Shown here in pieces: positions 43,282-53,600 of a stretch of 64,000 bases of DNA. Made by a program: the position numbers and the translations under genes. Numbering within the stretch: position 1 is the first letter of the stretch; each line of letters opens with the position of its first letter. Source of the DNA: Pedobacter africanus (GTDB lineage Bacteria > Bacteroidota > Bacteroidia > Sphingobacteriales > Sphingobacteriaceae). A model generated the notes under the pieces. It saw only the letters and a program-made list of their open reading frames with translations. It was not told the DNA's origin and did not search any database. The DNA is taken from positions 456,489 through 520,488 of the forward strand of contig NZ_FWXT01000004.1 in assembly GCF_900176535.1 (NCBI RefSeq), read 5' to 3'.

Positions 43282-46200
43282 TTAAAGTGTTAACTGTAAA
43301 CCTGCGGTAATGGTGCGTAGCGGAGGCATTCTCAAATAACTTTGGGTTTCGGGATCAGCACCTTTATAATTGGTAATGGTCAGCAGGTTTTGCGCCATTA
43401 CCTGAATGGTAAAGTTTTTTACAATTTTTGTTGGAATGGCATACGAAAAAAACACATTTTTCAATCGCAGATAGCTGATGTCGGTGTAGGCCCTGTTAGA
43501 GAAAGTCATCGAATAAAATCCAGAAGTAGCGGTAACTGTACCCGAGTTGGTGGTAAACTTTTGTACATCTGTAAAGTCGCCCTCTTTTTGCCATCTGTTC
43601 AAAGCCAGTGTGGGCACATTGTAAATGGTTCCTGGTGGGTAGCTGGTATTGGCCACACGCCAGTCCCTTCCTGTCTGACTGTTGAACTGCAGAAAAAAGC
43701 TAAGGCTAAATCCTTTGTAGCTAAGGGTATTGTTTAAGCCACCAAAAAATTTGGGGTCAAGCGTTCCTGCCAGCGCATAATCGTTGGCAGAATTCTGCCT
43801 GTTGTCACCATTTACATCCTTTACGGTATACAGCCCTGTTACCGGATCTACCCCGCTAAACTGCGCCTGGTATATCCTGTTCAGGGATTCACCCAAGGTA
43901 TATGCCCTGGCATAGCTTGACTTTTCAAGATCAGGGAACCTGACCAGCTGGTTTTGCGGAATGCTGATGTTGAATTCAGTTTTCCAGTTAAATGCCTTGT
44001 TCACGTTTTGGGTGATTAATGTAAACTCCAGGCCCCTGTTGCGAACTTTTACCCCGGCCAGATTTTGTGTTATGGTCACAAAACCGGTCATCCTGGGCAG
44101 TAAATAGCTTACAAGTGGTTCCGAAGAAATGTTCTGATAAGCCGATGCGGTAAAAAGGATGCGGTCTTTCAGGAAGCCGAGTTCCAGGCCAATTTCGGTT
44201 TTTGTATTGCTTTCCCAGTGCAGGTTGGGGTTATAGAGTTTGGAAGGATATATTGCTGATGAATCTGCATAATTCCCTGCAGGGGCCCAGGCATCCAGGT
44301 AGGCATACTCGCCAATCTGGTCATTGCCGGTAGCGCCATAACTTGCCCTAAGCTTTCCATAACTCAGTACCTTGCTCTTCTTTAGCAGTGCTTCCTCGCT
44401 AAAGATCCAGGCAGCCCCAAAGGCAGCAAAGTTGGAAAAACGGAATTCGGGGCCAAAACGACTGGAGCCATCCCTTCGCCCGGTAAAATTCACAATGTAT
44501 TTGTTTTCCCAATTGTAATTTACCCTCCCAAAAAACGCCTGATAATTGTATTGGGTTAAAGTATTGGCCACTGTAATGCCGGTGCTGGGTGCACCTTTTA
44601 ACGTCCCAAGCATTTCATCGCTGGTATAACCTGTAGCACTCGTTACATCACCTTCGGTATAACGTTTATTGTAAGTTGCGCCCAGTAATACATTGAGTTT
44701 GCCCCATTTGCCATCTTTTATAGGACTGGTATATTCCAATTGAGGTTCAACAATCCAGTCTTTGAGCTGATTGTTACCAAAATAGGCCTGCCCGCTTAAA
44801 TTGTTGGTCCGTGGGTTTTGTGCTGCTATAGGGATGAACTTTTTCTCGTCCAGCTGTGTAAGGTTATAGCCAAAAGTGCTTTTAATCACTAAGCCTTTTA
44901 GTGGGGTATAGCTCAATACTGTATTTGCATTCAGGTGGCCCATTCTGGCCAGATATTTTTGTTTAAATATGGCCAGGGGATTGTCTTTTTGTATATATAA
45001 GCCACCTTCATTCCAGGCCAGGTCACCTTTTTCATCATAAAGCCTGAAGTTGGGGGGGAGTAAAGTGTAGGTGGCAAGGTCAACTGCCAGCAAGTTATTT
45101 TTACTGGCGATATAATTGCCTGTAAACCCTATGCTGAATTTTTCATTCTCGCTACTGGTAATGATATTGACGCTCATAGAGGCACGCTCTGCTCCGGTAT
45201 TGCCATACCACACAGTACCTTCTTTATGATAGCCTCCATTGATCCGGTACCGGCTATTTTTATTACCGCCCGAAAAGCCAAGCTGGGCATCATTGGTATG
45301 TGCGGTATTGCCAATCAAAAGTTCTGCGAAATTGGTATAGCGGTTGGTATCCCATAGCAACAGGTCGTAGGCATTACTGTTGGTTTTAGCGATTTTATCA
45401 TTGGCAAATGCTTCATTTCGCATGGCAATGAATTGTTCTGTATTCAGCATTTTTGGTAAATAAGCGGCCTCGCTGATGCCAGAATATAACGTGGCATCCA
45501 TGCGCATTTTACCGGGCTTCCCTTTACGTGTAGTGATCAGTAATACACCATTTGCCCCCCTGCTGCCATAAATAGCGGTGGCATCAGCATCTTTAAGCAC
45601 AGCTATGCTTTCGATGTCGGCCGGGTTTATACCTGACAGGGCAGAGAGCCCATCAAGTGCTGTGGCACCAAATGGTCCGCTTATCAGGTTTACCTTATCA
45701 TTCGCGGCGGCCATAGGTACCCCGTCGATAACAATCAATGGCTGATCTGAGCTCAGCAATTTGTCGAAATTGGCCCTTCCGCGAATCTGTATATTTAAAC
45801 GGGCGCCCGGTACACCGGTACTCTGGCTTACGACCATGCCAGGTATGCGTCCGATCAGTGCTTGCCCAAGATCGGATACAGGTTGTTTAATCAGGTCATC
45901 TCCATCGATACTGGAAATGTTGGAGGTGGCCAAGCGCCGGGAACCTTTGCCGTAAGCTTGCACGGTTACTTCATCCAACCGGGCATCGCTCAGCTGGAGT
46001 TGAATAATGCCCGTTTTTTCGGTTGCCTTAATGCTAAGAGTCTGATATCCCACATAGCTGATTTCCATTTCAGTACCTTCTTCAATATTGCTAAAGAAAA
46101 ACCTGCCGTTTTTGTCGGTTTTGGTCTCGCTCCCGTTTTTTGCCTTCACTGTAGCCCCTTGTAAGGGCTGGCCATCGGGATTGACCACCTGTCCGTTTAC

Positions 46201-46611
46201 GTCAATGGTTTTAAAATAGGATAGCAATTTACCTAGCGCATCAGAAAACCCGTTTTTTGCCTTTATTTCTAACGTGTTTCCATCCAAGCGGTAGTCAAAA
46301 GGCTGCGCTGCAAAGAGTGCTGCTAAAACCGAAGTCAATTCCTGCTTGTGCACTACCAGGCTTACTGGTTTTGCTTTATGTAGTAATTCGTTATCAATAA
46401 GGTAGTTGATGTCTGCCTGCGAACGGATGGTATTGAGCACATTTTGCAGGGTGGTTTTGCGCACATTGAGGCTTATTTTCTGCGCAAATGTGGATGCACT
46501 GACCTGCATAAAAAGTACCAGCATTAGTACCATTGTAATCTTCATGATTCTCAAAAATTGTATGACATGGCAGCTTTGCCAGTACCATAACTTTGTGTAA
46601 ATTTTGTACAT
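43282..46611 (-). CDS. SusC/RagA TonB-dependent transporter with STN signalling domain (minus-strand locus)
   Basis: 1109 residues from ATG 46609-46611 (MYKIYTKLWYWQ); the frame also opens 31 codons upstream (MKIRSAGHTS...), but that stretch lies in the leader hairpin. Long N-terminus then hydrophobic core (MKITMVLMLVLFMQVSAST). STN domain ~45-115, CarboxypepD_reg-like ~135-215, TonB plug ~225-350 (ending in the SusC signature AVLKDADATAIYGSRGANGVLL), and a 22-strand barrel. STN domains talk to the FecR anti-sigma across the outer membrane. It is the third gene after the sigma factor and FecR, and imports an unknown oligomer. Confidence 0.95.
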   Translation of the reverse strand: MYKIYTKLWYWQSCHVIQFLRIMKITMVLMLVLFMQVSASTFAQKISLNVRKTTLQNVLNTIRSQADINYLIDNELLHKAKPVSLVVHKQELTSVLAALFAAQPFDYRLDGNTLEIKAKNGFSDALGKLLSYFKTIDVNGQVVNPDGQPLQGATVKAKNGSETKTDKNGRFFFSNIEEGTEMEISYVGYQTLSIKATEKTGIIQLQLSDARLDEVTVQAYGKGSRRLATSNISSIDGDDLIKQPVSDLGQALIGRIPGMVVSQSTGVPGARLNIQIRGRANFDKLLSSDQPLIVIDGVPMAAANDKVNLISGPFGATALDGLSALSGINPADIESIAVLKDADATAIYGSRGANGVLLITTRKGKPGKMRMDATLYSGISEAAYLPKMLNTEQFIAMRNEAFANDKIAKTNSNAYDLLLWDTNRYTNFAELLIGNTAHTNDAQLGFSGGNKNSRYRINGGYHKEGTVWYGNTGAERASMSVNIITSSENEKFSIGFTGNYIASKNNLLAVDLATYTLLPPNFRLYDEKGDLAWNEGGLYIQKDNPLAIFKQKYLARMGHLNANTVLSYTPLKGLVIKSTFGYNLTQLDEKKFIPIAAQNPRTNNLSGQAYFGNNQLKDWIVEPQLEYTSPIKDGKWGKLNVLLGATYNKRYTEGDVTSATGYTSDEMLGTLKGAPSTGITVANTLTQYNYQAFFGRVNYNWENKYIVNFTGRRDGSSRFGPEFRFSNFAAFGAAWIFSEEALLKKSKVLSYGKLRASYGATGNDQIGEYAYLDAWAPAGNYADSSAIYPSKLYNPNLHWESNTKTEIGLELGFLKDRILFTASAYQNISSEPLVSYLLPRMTGFVTITQNLAGVKVRNRGLEFTLITQNVNKAFNWKTEFNISIPQNQLVRFPDLEKSSYARAYTLGESLNRIYQAQFSGVDPVTGLYTVKDVNGDNRQNSANDYALAGTLDPKFFGGLNNTLSYKGFSLSFFLQFNSQTGRDWRVANTSYPPGTIYNVPTLALNRWQKEGDFTDVQKFTTNSGTVTATSGFYSMTFSNRAYTDISYLRLKNVFFSYAIPTKIVKNFTIQVMAQNLLTITNYKGADPETQSYLRMPPLRTITAGLQLTL

Positions 46612-46670
46612 TTGGTTAGTTCGTTTAAATAGTTGATTGTGAAATGCAATACCTGGATAAACTGAACATT

Positions 46671-46699
46671 GATCAGAGGTGTGTCCAGCACTTCTGATC
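46671..46699 (-). ncRNA. Conserved leader hairpin of the minus-strand susC
   Basis: In the sense (minus) direction this is GATCAGA, then AGTGCTGGACACACC, then TCTGATC: a 7-bp perfect stem closing a 15-nt loop. It lies 60 nt upstream of the susC ATG, in the 135-bp gap after fecR. The stretch CAGAAGTGCTGGA matches the plus-strand susC leader (50548-50575) at 12 of 13 bases, while the stem bases differ. It also follows the same start-like ATGAAGATCAGA. I do not recognise it as a named RNA family. Confidence 0.6.
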
Positions 46700-46746
46700 T
46701 TCATTTTGTCAGGTTTTCGTTTTAAAGGGATTAATTGTGGTAAACT

Positions 46747-47889
46747 CTACTTCATAACGTATACTTTCCTCCCTTCAATTTTAAATTTAACTTTACCAGA
46801 GGCTTCTATTAGGGCCAATACCTTGGACAATTTGGCTTTTCTTGAAATACGGCCCGTCATGTTTAAGGTTGGCTTTTTACCTACATACTCAAATTCTACA
46901 TTGTACCAATTTTTTAGTCGGTGAATGATGGTTTCCAGATCATCGCCTACGAAAACAAAATCGCCTCTTTTCCAAGCCATAACGGCCTCCGTATCTGCCT
47001 TAACTACGTGTAAAACCCTTTTAGATAAACTGGCCTGTTCGCCGGGCTTTAAAGTTTTTTTCTGATCAGGCTCCTGCAGCAGGTTTACCTGCACCGAGCC
47101 TTCCAGCAAAGTAGTTTTCACATCAACCCCATAGTCGTAGGTATTCACGTTAAAATGTGTACCCAATACCCTAAGCACCTGCCGTCCTGATTGTACAATG
47201 AAAGGTTTCGCTGCATTTTTAGCGATTTCAAAATAGGCTTCACCGCGCAGCTCAACCGTTCTTGTATTTAACTTATTAAAGGTTGAAGGGAATTTAAGGG
47301 TGCTGGCGGTGTTAAGCCATATTTTGCTCCCATCCGGGAGAGTGAGGGTATAAGTACTGCCCTGCAAGGTGTTGACGATAAGCTCCTGCCCGGGATGATG
47401 AACAGTTACCTTACTGCTATCCGTATATTTTAATCCAGAATTGCCGATTACAATTCCGTCTTTGGTATTACTTAACGGTATAATTTCACCATTAGCCAGT
47501 GTTAAGGTTGTTGTGTTGGCAGGTGGGGGAACATCATTGCGCGCGGCAATTTCCCTGCTGCGCTCTTCTAAGGACGGACCCGAATTGAAAAACCAGATGC
47601 CAAACAGAACGAGAGCCATTGCAGCAGCTACACCCACAAGCGGGGCCCATAGTTTGTAACCAGGATGTGCTGCCATGGCACCATCAGGTAAGCCAACTGC
47701 TTGTAGCAAATGCCGGTATAGTCTTGATTTTAATTCCCGCTCATTCCTGTCCCCGGAACCCCACTCAATTACTTTTGGTACGGGCTGGTTATACCATGCA
47801 TCCAGTTGTTCAGATTCTTCGGAACTGATGGTTCCTTGAAGTCGCTTTTTTGCAAGTTCTTTTAAGCGTTCAGTATTTATTATGGCCAT
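46747..47889 (-). CDS. FecR-family anti-sigma factor (minus-strand locus)
   Basis: 380 residues. An N-terminal cytoplasmic anti-sigma region (~1-75, starting MAIINTERLKELAKKRLQG), one membrane helix (~82-101), a periplasmic FecR domain (~175-270: VNTLQGSTYTLTLPDGSKIWLNTASTL, EAYFEIAKNAAKPF) and a C-terminal DUF4974 (~310-380: VFVGDDLETIIHRLKNWYNVEFEYV). It holds its ECF sigma factor until the SusC STN domain signals that substrate has arrived. It follows the sigma gene by 48 bp and precedes susC with its hairpin leader. Confidence 0.95.
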   Translation of the reverse strand: MAIINTERLKELAKKRLQGTISSEESEQLDAWYNQPVPKVIEWGSGDRNERELKSRLYRHLLQAVGLPDGAMAAHPGYKLWAPLVGVAAAMALVLFGIWFFNSGPSLEERSREIAARNDVPPPANTTTLTLANGEIIPLSNTKDGIVIGNSGLKYTDSSKVTVHHPGQELIVNTLQGSTYTLTLPDGSKIWLNTASTLKFPSTFNKLNTRTVELRGEAYFEIAKNAAKPFIVQSGRQVLRVLGTHFNVNTYDYGVDVKTTLLEGSVQVNLLQEPDQKKTLKPGEQASLSKRVLHVVKADTEAVMAWKRGDFVFVGDDLETIIHRLKNWYNVEFEYVGKKPTLNMTGRISRKAKLSKVLALIEASGKVKFKIEGRKVYVMK

Positions 47890-47937
47890 GATATCAAATC
47901 CTTTTTATACATAGCCTGTAAAAAAGAACTGATACCC

Positions 47938-48510
47938 TTAGTTGAACTTTAAAAAAATATAAAATATATAACGATAGAACTTTTCCCGGAGTGTCCTTAA
48001 GGCTTTCTCTATATGGGCTTCTACCGTTTTTTGTGAAATTTTAAGTAGTTCCGCAATTTCTTTTCCTTTCATTCCATCGTTCCTGTGTTTAAACACCAGT
48101 CTGCATTTTTCGGGAAGTGCGGCTATGGCCCGCTCCAAATCTTGCTGCAGGTCGGCAAAGTCCAGCCACTGCTGGGTAGCGTCATCGGCTACAGGTCCTG
48201 GTTTTACATCTTCAATAAAAGGGTACTTTTTCTTCCTGCCGGATATTTGGTTGAATACTTCATATTTAACTGCAGAGGCAATGTAAGTATGAATGGTATT
48301 TCTGATTTCTGTGGTATGCCTTCGCTTCCACAGGTTGGTAAACATGTCCAGTACAACTTCTTCAGCACCGTCCTCAGACCGCAGGAGTGAAGAGGCCTTT
48401 GTCAGCATTTTTTTCCAGTACCTGTCGAACAATGTGCTGAAAGCGCCTTGGTTGTCTTGCTTTATCAAGACAAAAAGTTCTTCATCAGAAAGCAGTTTAT
48501 AATTTTTCAT
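47938..48510 (-). CDS. ECF-type RNA polymerase sigma factor (minus-strand locus)
   Basis: 190 residues. Region 2 at ~20-90 (FSTLFDRYWKKMLTKASSLL, EEVVLDMFTNLWKRR) and region 4 at ~130-185 with an HTH (MKGKEIAELLKISQKTVEAHIEKALRTL). No extra C-terminal domain. It probably transcribes its own locus once released by the FecR protein encoded next to it. Divergent from a second ECF sigma gene with only 106 bp between them, so the two promoters are packed together. Confidence 0.95.
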   Translation of the reverse strand: MKNYKLLSDEELFVLIKQDNQGAFSTLFDRYWKKMLTKASSLLRSEDGAEEVVLDMFTNLWKRRHTTEIRNTIHTYIASAVKYEVFNQISGRKKKYPFIEDVKPGPVADDATQQWLDFADLQQDLERAIAALPEKCRLVFKHRNDGMKGKEIAELLKISQKTVEAHIEKALRTLREKFYRYIFYIFLKFN

Positions 48511-48601
48511 ATTGTCAGTTATCCACCAGTTAAATTTAGTGTTTAAAATGCAATCTTATGCAAAAATTGGAAAACCTGGTAAAGCAATATTAAATTTAAT
48601 G

Positions 48602-48609
48602 TAGCTTTG
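48602..48609 (+). promoter_or_regulatory. Candidate -7 box of the plus-strand ECF sigma gene
   Basis: TAGCTTTG fits TAnnTTTG and ends 7 bp before the ATG at 48617, implying a nearly leaderless transcript. No clear -33 TTG is at the right spacing, so it could equally be a chance match. Confidence 0.35.
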
Positions 48610-48616
48610 AATTGCT

Positions 48617-49189
48617 ATGCAGGGATATGATACCATCAGCGATTTTGAACTGCTGGACCTCCTGAGGTCTGATGACCATGCTGCGTTCGCTGAACTGTAC
48701 GAGCGTTACAAAGTAGTGCTTTACCTCCACGCCAAAAGAATGCTGTCCGATCAGGACGAGACCAAGGATGTGATCCAGGAAGTATTTACGCAGTTGTGGA
48801 CCAAAAGGGCTGATATTGTTATCAGCACCTCCGTCAAAGCCTACTTATATACGAGCATTCGCAATAAGGTATTTAACCTGCTGGCCCATCGTAAATTTGA
48901 AATGAATTACCTCAATTCCCTGCAGCAGGTGATCGATCTTGGCGAAACCAGTGGGGAAGCGCAGCTCAGGGAAAAACAGTTGATTGTTATGATAGAGCAG
49001 GAAATTGAGCAGCTTCCCCAAAAAATGCGGGAGGTTTTTGAACTGAGCCGCAAACACCACCTCTCTCATAAGGAGATCGCGGGAAAGCTGAACATTTCAG
49101 ATAAAACCGTAAAAAAGCAGATCAACAATGCCATCAAGATCCTGCGGCTCAAAATCAATGCTATTTTACTCCTTTTACCCTTCCTCTAA
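48617..49189 (+). CDS. ECF-type RNA polymerase sigma factor (plus-strand locus)
   Basis: 190 residues. Region 2 ~20-90 (FAELYERYKVVLYLHAKRML, DVIQEVFTQLWTKRADI) and region 4 ~130-180 (LSHKEIAGKLNISDKTVKKQINNAIKILRLKI). The same length as its divergent counterpart but clearly different in sequence, so it should recognise its own promoters. It is followed 79 bp later by a FecR gene and then susC, susD and a phosphatase gene. The starts of the two sigma genes are 106 bp apart. Confidence 0.95.
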   Translation: MQGYDTISDFELLDLLRSDDHAAFAELYERYKVVLYLHAKRMLSDQDETKDVIQEVFTQLWTKRADIVISTSVKAYLYTSIRNKVFNLLAHRKFEMNYLNSLQQVIDLGETSGEAQLREKQLIVMIEQEIEQLPQKMREVFELSRKHHLSHKEIAGKLNISDKTVKKQINNAIKILRLKINAILLLLPFL

Positions 49190-49268
49190 AATATTTAAAT
49201 TTTTTCTACTACCAGGGTAGTTTTCATTTGTCATAACCGCATAAAAGATAAAAAAGCTTTTTAAGGTA

Positions 49269-50453
49269 ATGGACAACAGCAAAGCTAAAACGCTCCTAGA
49301 AAAATATAAATCCGGCACATTGAACCAGGCCGAACAGCACCTGCTGGAAGACTGGTATCTGGGCTTGTCGCGCAGCAACAAACTTGATCTGGAAGAGGGA
49401 GAACTCGAAAAGAACCTGGACGAGATCTGGAAAACGATCAGCTCAGATACTGCTGTTCCCATGCAGAAGACCTATAAAATTGTATGGTGGAAAAAGCTTA
49501 GCGTGGCAGCAGCCTTATTGCTGGTTTTTGGGGCAGGATTCTATTTCTACAATCAAAAAGAAAGCAAAACAAGTTGGTACCAGTCTTACACAACAGCTGT
49601 TCAGCCGGGCAGCAACCGTGCCACCCTAACCCTGGCCAATGGTCAGGTAATTGCACTGGATGATGCCGGTAATGGAAAGCTAGCCGAGCAGGCCGGAATC
49701 AGCATTACCAAAACAAAAGATGGGCAGTTGGTTTATACCGTCACCAATGGGGCAGCCGGCAGTAACAAAGAAACGATCAATACCATTGCCACACCAAAAG
49801 GAGGGCAATACCAGGTTAACCTGCCCGATGGGAGCAGAGTTTGGCTCAATGCTGCATCTTCACTGCGTTACCCGGTACACTTTACAGGCGCAGAACGCAG
49901 GGTTACCTTAACCGGTGAAGCATATTTTGAAATTGCAAAGGTATACAGCGCTGCGCTGTCGCAAGCCGATGGCGCTACTCAAAGAAGACTGCAGGCCCCT
50001 TTCATTGTCTTAACCGACAAACAGCAGGTCACTGTTTTAGGTACACATTTTAACATCAATGCCTATGCCGATGAACCAGCTGTAAAAACCACCCTCCTGG
50101 AGGGTGCAGTCAGGATAAACCGTACTGCTGCTCCGGCAGCTGCCCTGGTATTAAAACCGGGTGAGCAAAGCACTATAGCCAGTGGCCAGCTAAATGTAGC
50201 CGCCGTAAATACCGAAGAGGCCATTGCCTGGAAAAATGGAATGTTCATGTTTAAGGATGCCGACCTGAAGACCGTAATGCGTGCCATAGCCCGCTGGTAT
50301 GATGTAGAAGTGCATTACGAAGGCACACTTCCGGATAAAGAATTCTCAGGTGATATTTACCGCAATCTTGACCTTAACCAGGTGTTGAGTGTACTGAGTT
50401 TTTACAAAGTGCATTTCAGGGTTGAAGGAAAAAAAATAACCGTAACACCATAA
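49269..50453 (+). CDS. FecR-family anti-sigma factor (plus-strand locus)
   Basis: 394 residues. N-terminal cytoplasmic segment ~1-75, a membrane helix ~77-95 (LSVAAALLLVFGAGFYFY), a FecR domain ~185-285 (INTIATPKGGQYQVNLPDG... WLNAASSLRYPV) and DUF4974 ~320-394 (MFMFKDADLKTVMRAIARWYDVEVHYE). Its FecR domain carries a ~20-residue insertion (KVYSAALSQADGATQRRLQ) absent from the minus-strand copy. Role as for the other anti-sigma factor: it releases the neighbouring ECF sigma factor on signal from the STN domain of SusC. Confidence 0.95.
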   Translation: MDNSKAKTLLEKYKSGTLNQAEQHLLEDWYLGLSRSNKLDLEEGELEKNLDEIWKTISSDTAVPMQKTYKIVWWKKLSVAAALLLVFGAGFYFYNQKESKTSWYQSYTTAVQPGSNRATLTLANGQVIALDDAGNGKLAEQAGISITKTKDGQLVYTVTNGAAGSNKETINTIATPKGGQYQVNLPDGSRVWLNAASSLRYPVHFTGAERRVTLTGEAYFEIAKVYSAALSQADGATQRRLQAPFIVLTDKQQVTVLGTHFNINAYADEPAVKTTLLEGAVRINRTAAPAAALVLKPGEQSTIASGQLNVAAVNTEEAIAWKNGMFMFKDADLKTVMRAIARWYDVEVHYEGTLPDKEFSGDIYRNLDLNQVLSVLSFYKVHFRVEGKKITVTP

Positions 50454-50547
50454 TCTATCAGCAATTAACCAATTCTACATAACCAAACTAAAAACGCAAT
50501 GAAAATCAGACTCCGACAACGCTAGACAGATCAGGGGAAAGAAAAAA

Positions 50548-50575
50548 CCGCAGAAGTGTTGGAGCACAACTGCGG
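50548..50575 (+). ncRNA. Conserved leader hairpin of the plus-strand susC
   Basis: CCGCAG, then AAGTGTTGGAGCACAA, then CTGCGG: a 6-bp perfect stem with an inner GTG/CAC helix possible. It lies 85 nt upstream of the susC ATG in the 206-bp fecR-susC gap. The stem-and-loop stretch CAGAAGTGTTGGA matches the minus-strand leader at 12 of 13 bases, while the outer stem uses different bases that still pair. A start-like ATGAAAATCAGA (50499-50510) precedes it, opening an 8-codon frame (MKIRLRQR, stop 50523-50525). A second small hairpin CCCGG/CCGGG follows at 50596-50609. Confidence 0.6.
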
Positions 50576-50659
50576 CAATATCTGAGTTAACCCTGCCCGG
50601 AAATCCGGGAAAACAATTTCGCAAACTATTTACTGTATTAACCCAAACACCACAAAAGT

Positions 50660-53600
50660 ATGAATTTTAATACGATTACTACAGCTATGTCCAAACCATG
50701 GCTGCCCCCTAAACTGTTACTCATTATGAAGCTCACCACACTTCTTTTGTTTTTAGCGCTGCTGCAGGCCAGCGCGGAAGGGTATAGTCAGATTACCCTG
50801 AAAAAAAACAATGTGACATTTGAAAGCGTCTTGCAATCCATCAAAAAACAAACAGGCTATGCTTTTTTCTATGACAGTAAGGACATCAGGCTCAGCCGGA
50901 TCAGCATCAATGTGAACAACGCCAGTCTGAACGATGTGCTGGCCGAGTGTGCCCGGGTATTGCCACTTACCTTTAAAATTGTAGGAAAAAATGTGTTGTT
51001 GAAACGTAGGGACACAGCCAATCCCAGCTACGATCAGCAGTATGCCGCGATCCTGGTAAAAGGAAAAGTTTTTGATGAAAGCGGAAAGCCGGTTCCGGGT
51101 GTAAGTGTCACCCTGAGCGGGGCCGACTACAGACAAACCACACAAACCAATTCCGGTGGTGAATATTCCTTCAATCCTTCAAAAGCGGGTACCTATACTT
51201 TAACGGTGAGTTCCATTGGTTATAACAAGCAGGTTATTACACTGGAACTGAATAAAGACAATGTAAACCAGAATGTAACCCTGGTACCTTCCAATGAAGA
51301 CCTTTCGGAAGTAATGGTAGTGGCCTATGGTACGCAAACCAAGGCTTCCTTTACCGGATCCGCCAAGGTGCTGAAATCCGCTGTGGTAAACGGGGCACCA
51401 AGGGTATCATTGCAGGAAAGTCTGCAGGGAAATGTACCTGGATTGATATCTTCCAATGGCTCGGGCCAGCCGGGTGCGGTGCCTAATGTGCGTATCCGTG
51501 GTATAGGCTCTGTAAATGCGGGCAGCGGGCCGCTATATGTGGTCGACGGAATTCCACTTGAATCCGGCCAGATCAGCAGTCTGAACAGCTTTGATATAGA
51601 AAACGTAACAGTATTGAAAGATGCAGCAGCAGCTTCTATTTATGGGTCAAGGGCAGCCAATGGTGTCATTATCGTTACCACCAAAAATGGCATTGCAGGA
51701 AAAACAGTGATCAGTGCATCTCTGCAATCGGGCGTCAATAACGTTACCCCGATTAAAAATAATGCGCCCTTAAGTACCACCGAAATGCTGGAGCTTTTGA
51801 GAGAAGGCTGGATAAATAAAGGCAGTGATCCGGCTTTGTTCGACAAGGCAGTGACCGATAATGGTGTAAATCCTGACATCAACACCAACTGGTTCGACCT
51901 TCTTACCCGTACGGGGAACCATACCCAGCTCGATCTTTCGGCAAGCGGTGGTACAGAGAAAACCAAATTTTACGTTTCCGGTAGCCACTATGTAGCCAAG
52001 GCCGCATTGCTGGGCAGTGATTTTTCGCGCAGCACGGGGAATTTAAGGCTGAGCAACCAGGTTTCAGAGAAACTTTCCATAAACGGTGGGCTACAGGTAA
52101 ACTACCGTCGCAACCACAGTCAGGCAGATGCCGGTACTTTTGGCAACCCGGTAAGGATGTACTCCATCTATCAACCCTGGTTAAGGGCCTACAATGATGA
52201 TGGAACTTATGATTTCAGTTATTTTAACAGGTATAATCCAATTGCACAGGTAAAAGAAAGCTATGACGAAAGCACTACTTTTGGCATGCTTGGTAATTTT
52301 TTAGCCAAGTATCAGATCCTCCCTTCGTTGTCTATCGAAAACCAATCGAACATCAGCTTCGGCTATAATGAAAGGACAGAATACAATAAATCGGGCGTAG
52401 GTACTTCACGTACAGATGGCGGAAGGGCCACGGCCAGTACCAGTCGTTATATCAATTGGGTAAATACGGCCATTTTGCGCTACAACAAAACCTTTGGTGA
52501 TTTTGGTTTGAAAACTTACCTGGGCTATGAGGCACAGGAGGTAAAAGAGGTGGGTACCAGCGTGCAAAAACGCAACTTTTTACCCAACACCTATACCTTA
52601 GACAACGCTTCTATATTGGTCGATGGCGGATCTAACGCTACCGGAAATACCCTGAATTCTGTGTTTTTGAATGCAACGGCCGATTATAAATCGCGCTATT
52701 ATTTAAGTGCTTCAGTTAGGCGCGATGGTTCGTCAAGATTTGGGGCAAGCAGGCTGTATGGTAATTTCTGGTCGCTGGGTGCCTCATGGAACATCAGCAA
52801 AGAAGCGTTTATGGAGGGACAGAAAGTCTTTTCTGACCTGCGTTTGCGCAGCAGCTATGGGGTAAACGGAAATCAGGATATCAGTAACTTCCTTTCAAGG
52901 GCTTTATACAATAGCTCTTCGTACGACAATGCACCAGGACTGGTTTTTTCCAATTATGGTAATAACCTGCTCACCTGGGAAAAGAACAAACCCTTTAATA
53001 TCGGTCTTGATTTTGGGGTGCTGAACAACAGGATTACAGCCACAATTGAATACTATACCCGTGCTACTTCCGATTTGTTGCTGAGCAGGCCGATCTCGGC
53101 TACCAATGGCTTGACGAGTTTTACCGATAACGTTGGCGCCATCAAAAACAGCGGCCTGGAGTTCGACCTGAACAGTGTAAACGTCAGGGCGGCAGACAAT
53201 GGTTTTGGCTGGACTACAGCGTTCAACATCTCTACCATGAAAAACAAGATCACTGCTTTGAGCAGTCCGATCATTTCAGGTGGCTACAACCGCTTTGTAG
53301 GGGGCGATTATTACCAGTTGTACATGGTGGGCTATGCAGGCGTAAACCCCGATAACGGGGAGTCGTTATGGTATACCGACGGAACAAAAACCGCCACCAC
53401 CAATGTTTATGGATCAGCCGCCCAGTTTAACCAGGGTAGCGCTTTACCTGATTTATTCGGCGGTTTTACCAATACCTTTACCTATAAAGGCTTTTCACTG
53501 AGTTTCCAGTTCAACTTTAACTTCGGTAACAAGATTTACGACAACTGGGGTGCAACAGGGAATTCAGACGGATCAGGCGGTTTTGCACCGACCACCCGGA

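Noticed and set aside
48511..48616. TTAAATTTA repeats as a shared sigma operator
   Set aside because: The words occur twice but the flanking order is not symmetric and the sequence is simple A/T, so chance is likely.
50596..50609. CCCGG/CCGGG hairpin as a terminator before susC
   Set aside because: No T run follows and the counterpart leader lacks it; kept only as a side note to the conserved hairpin.
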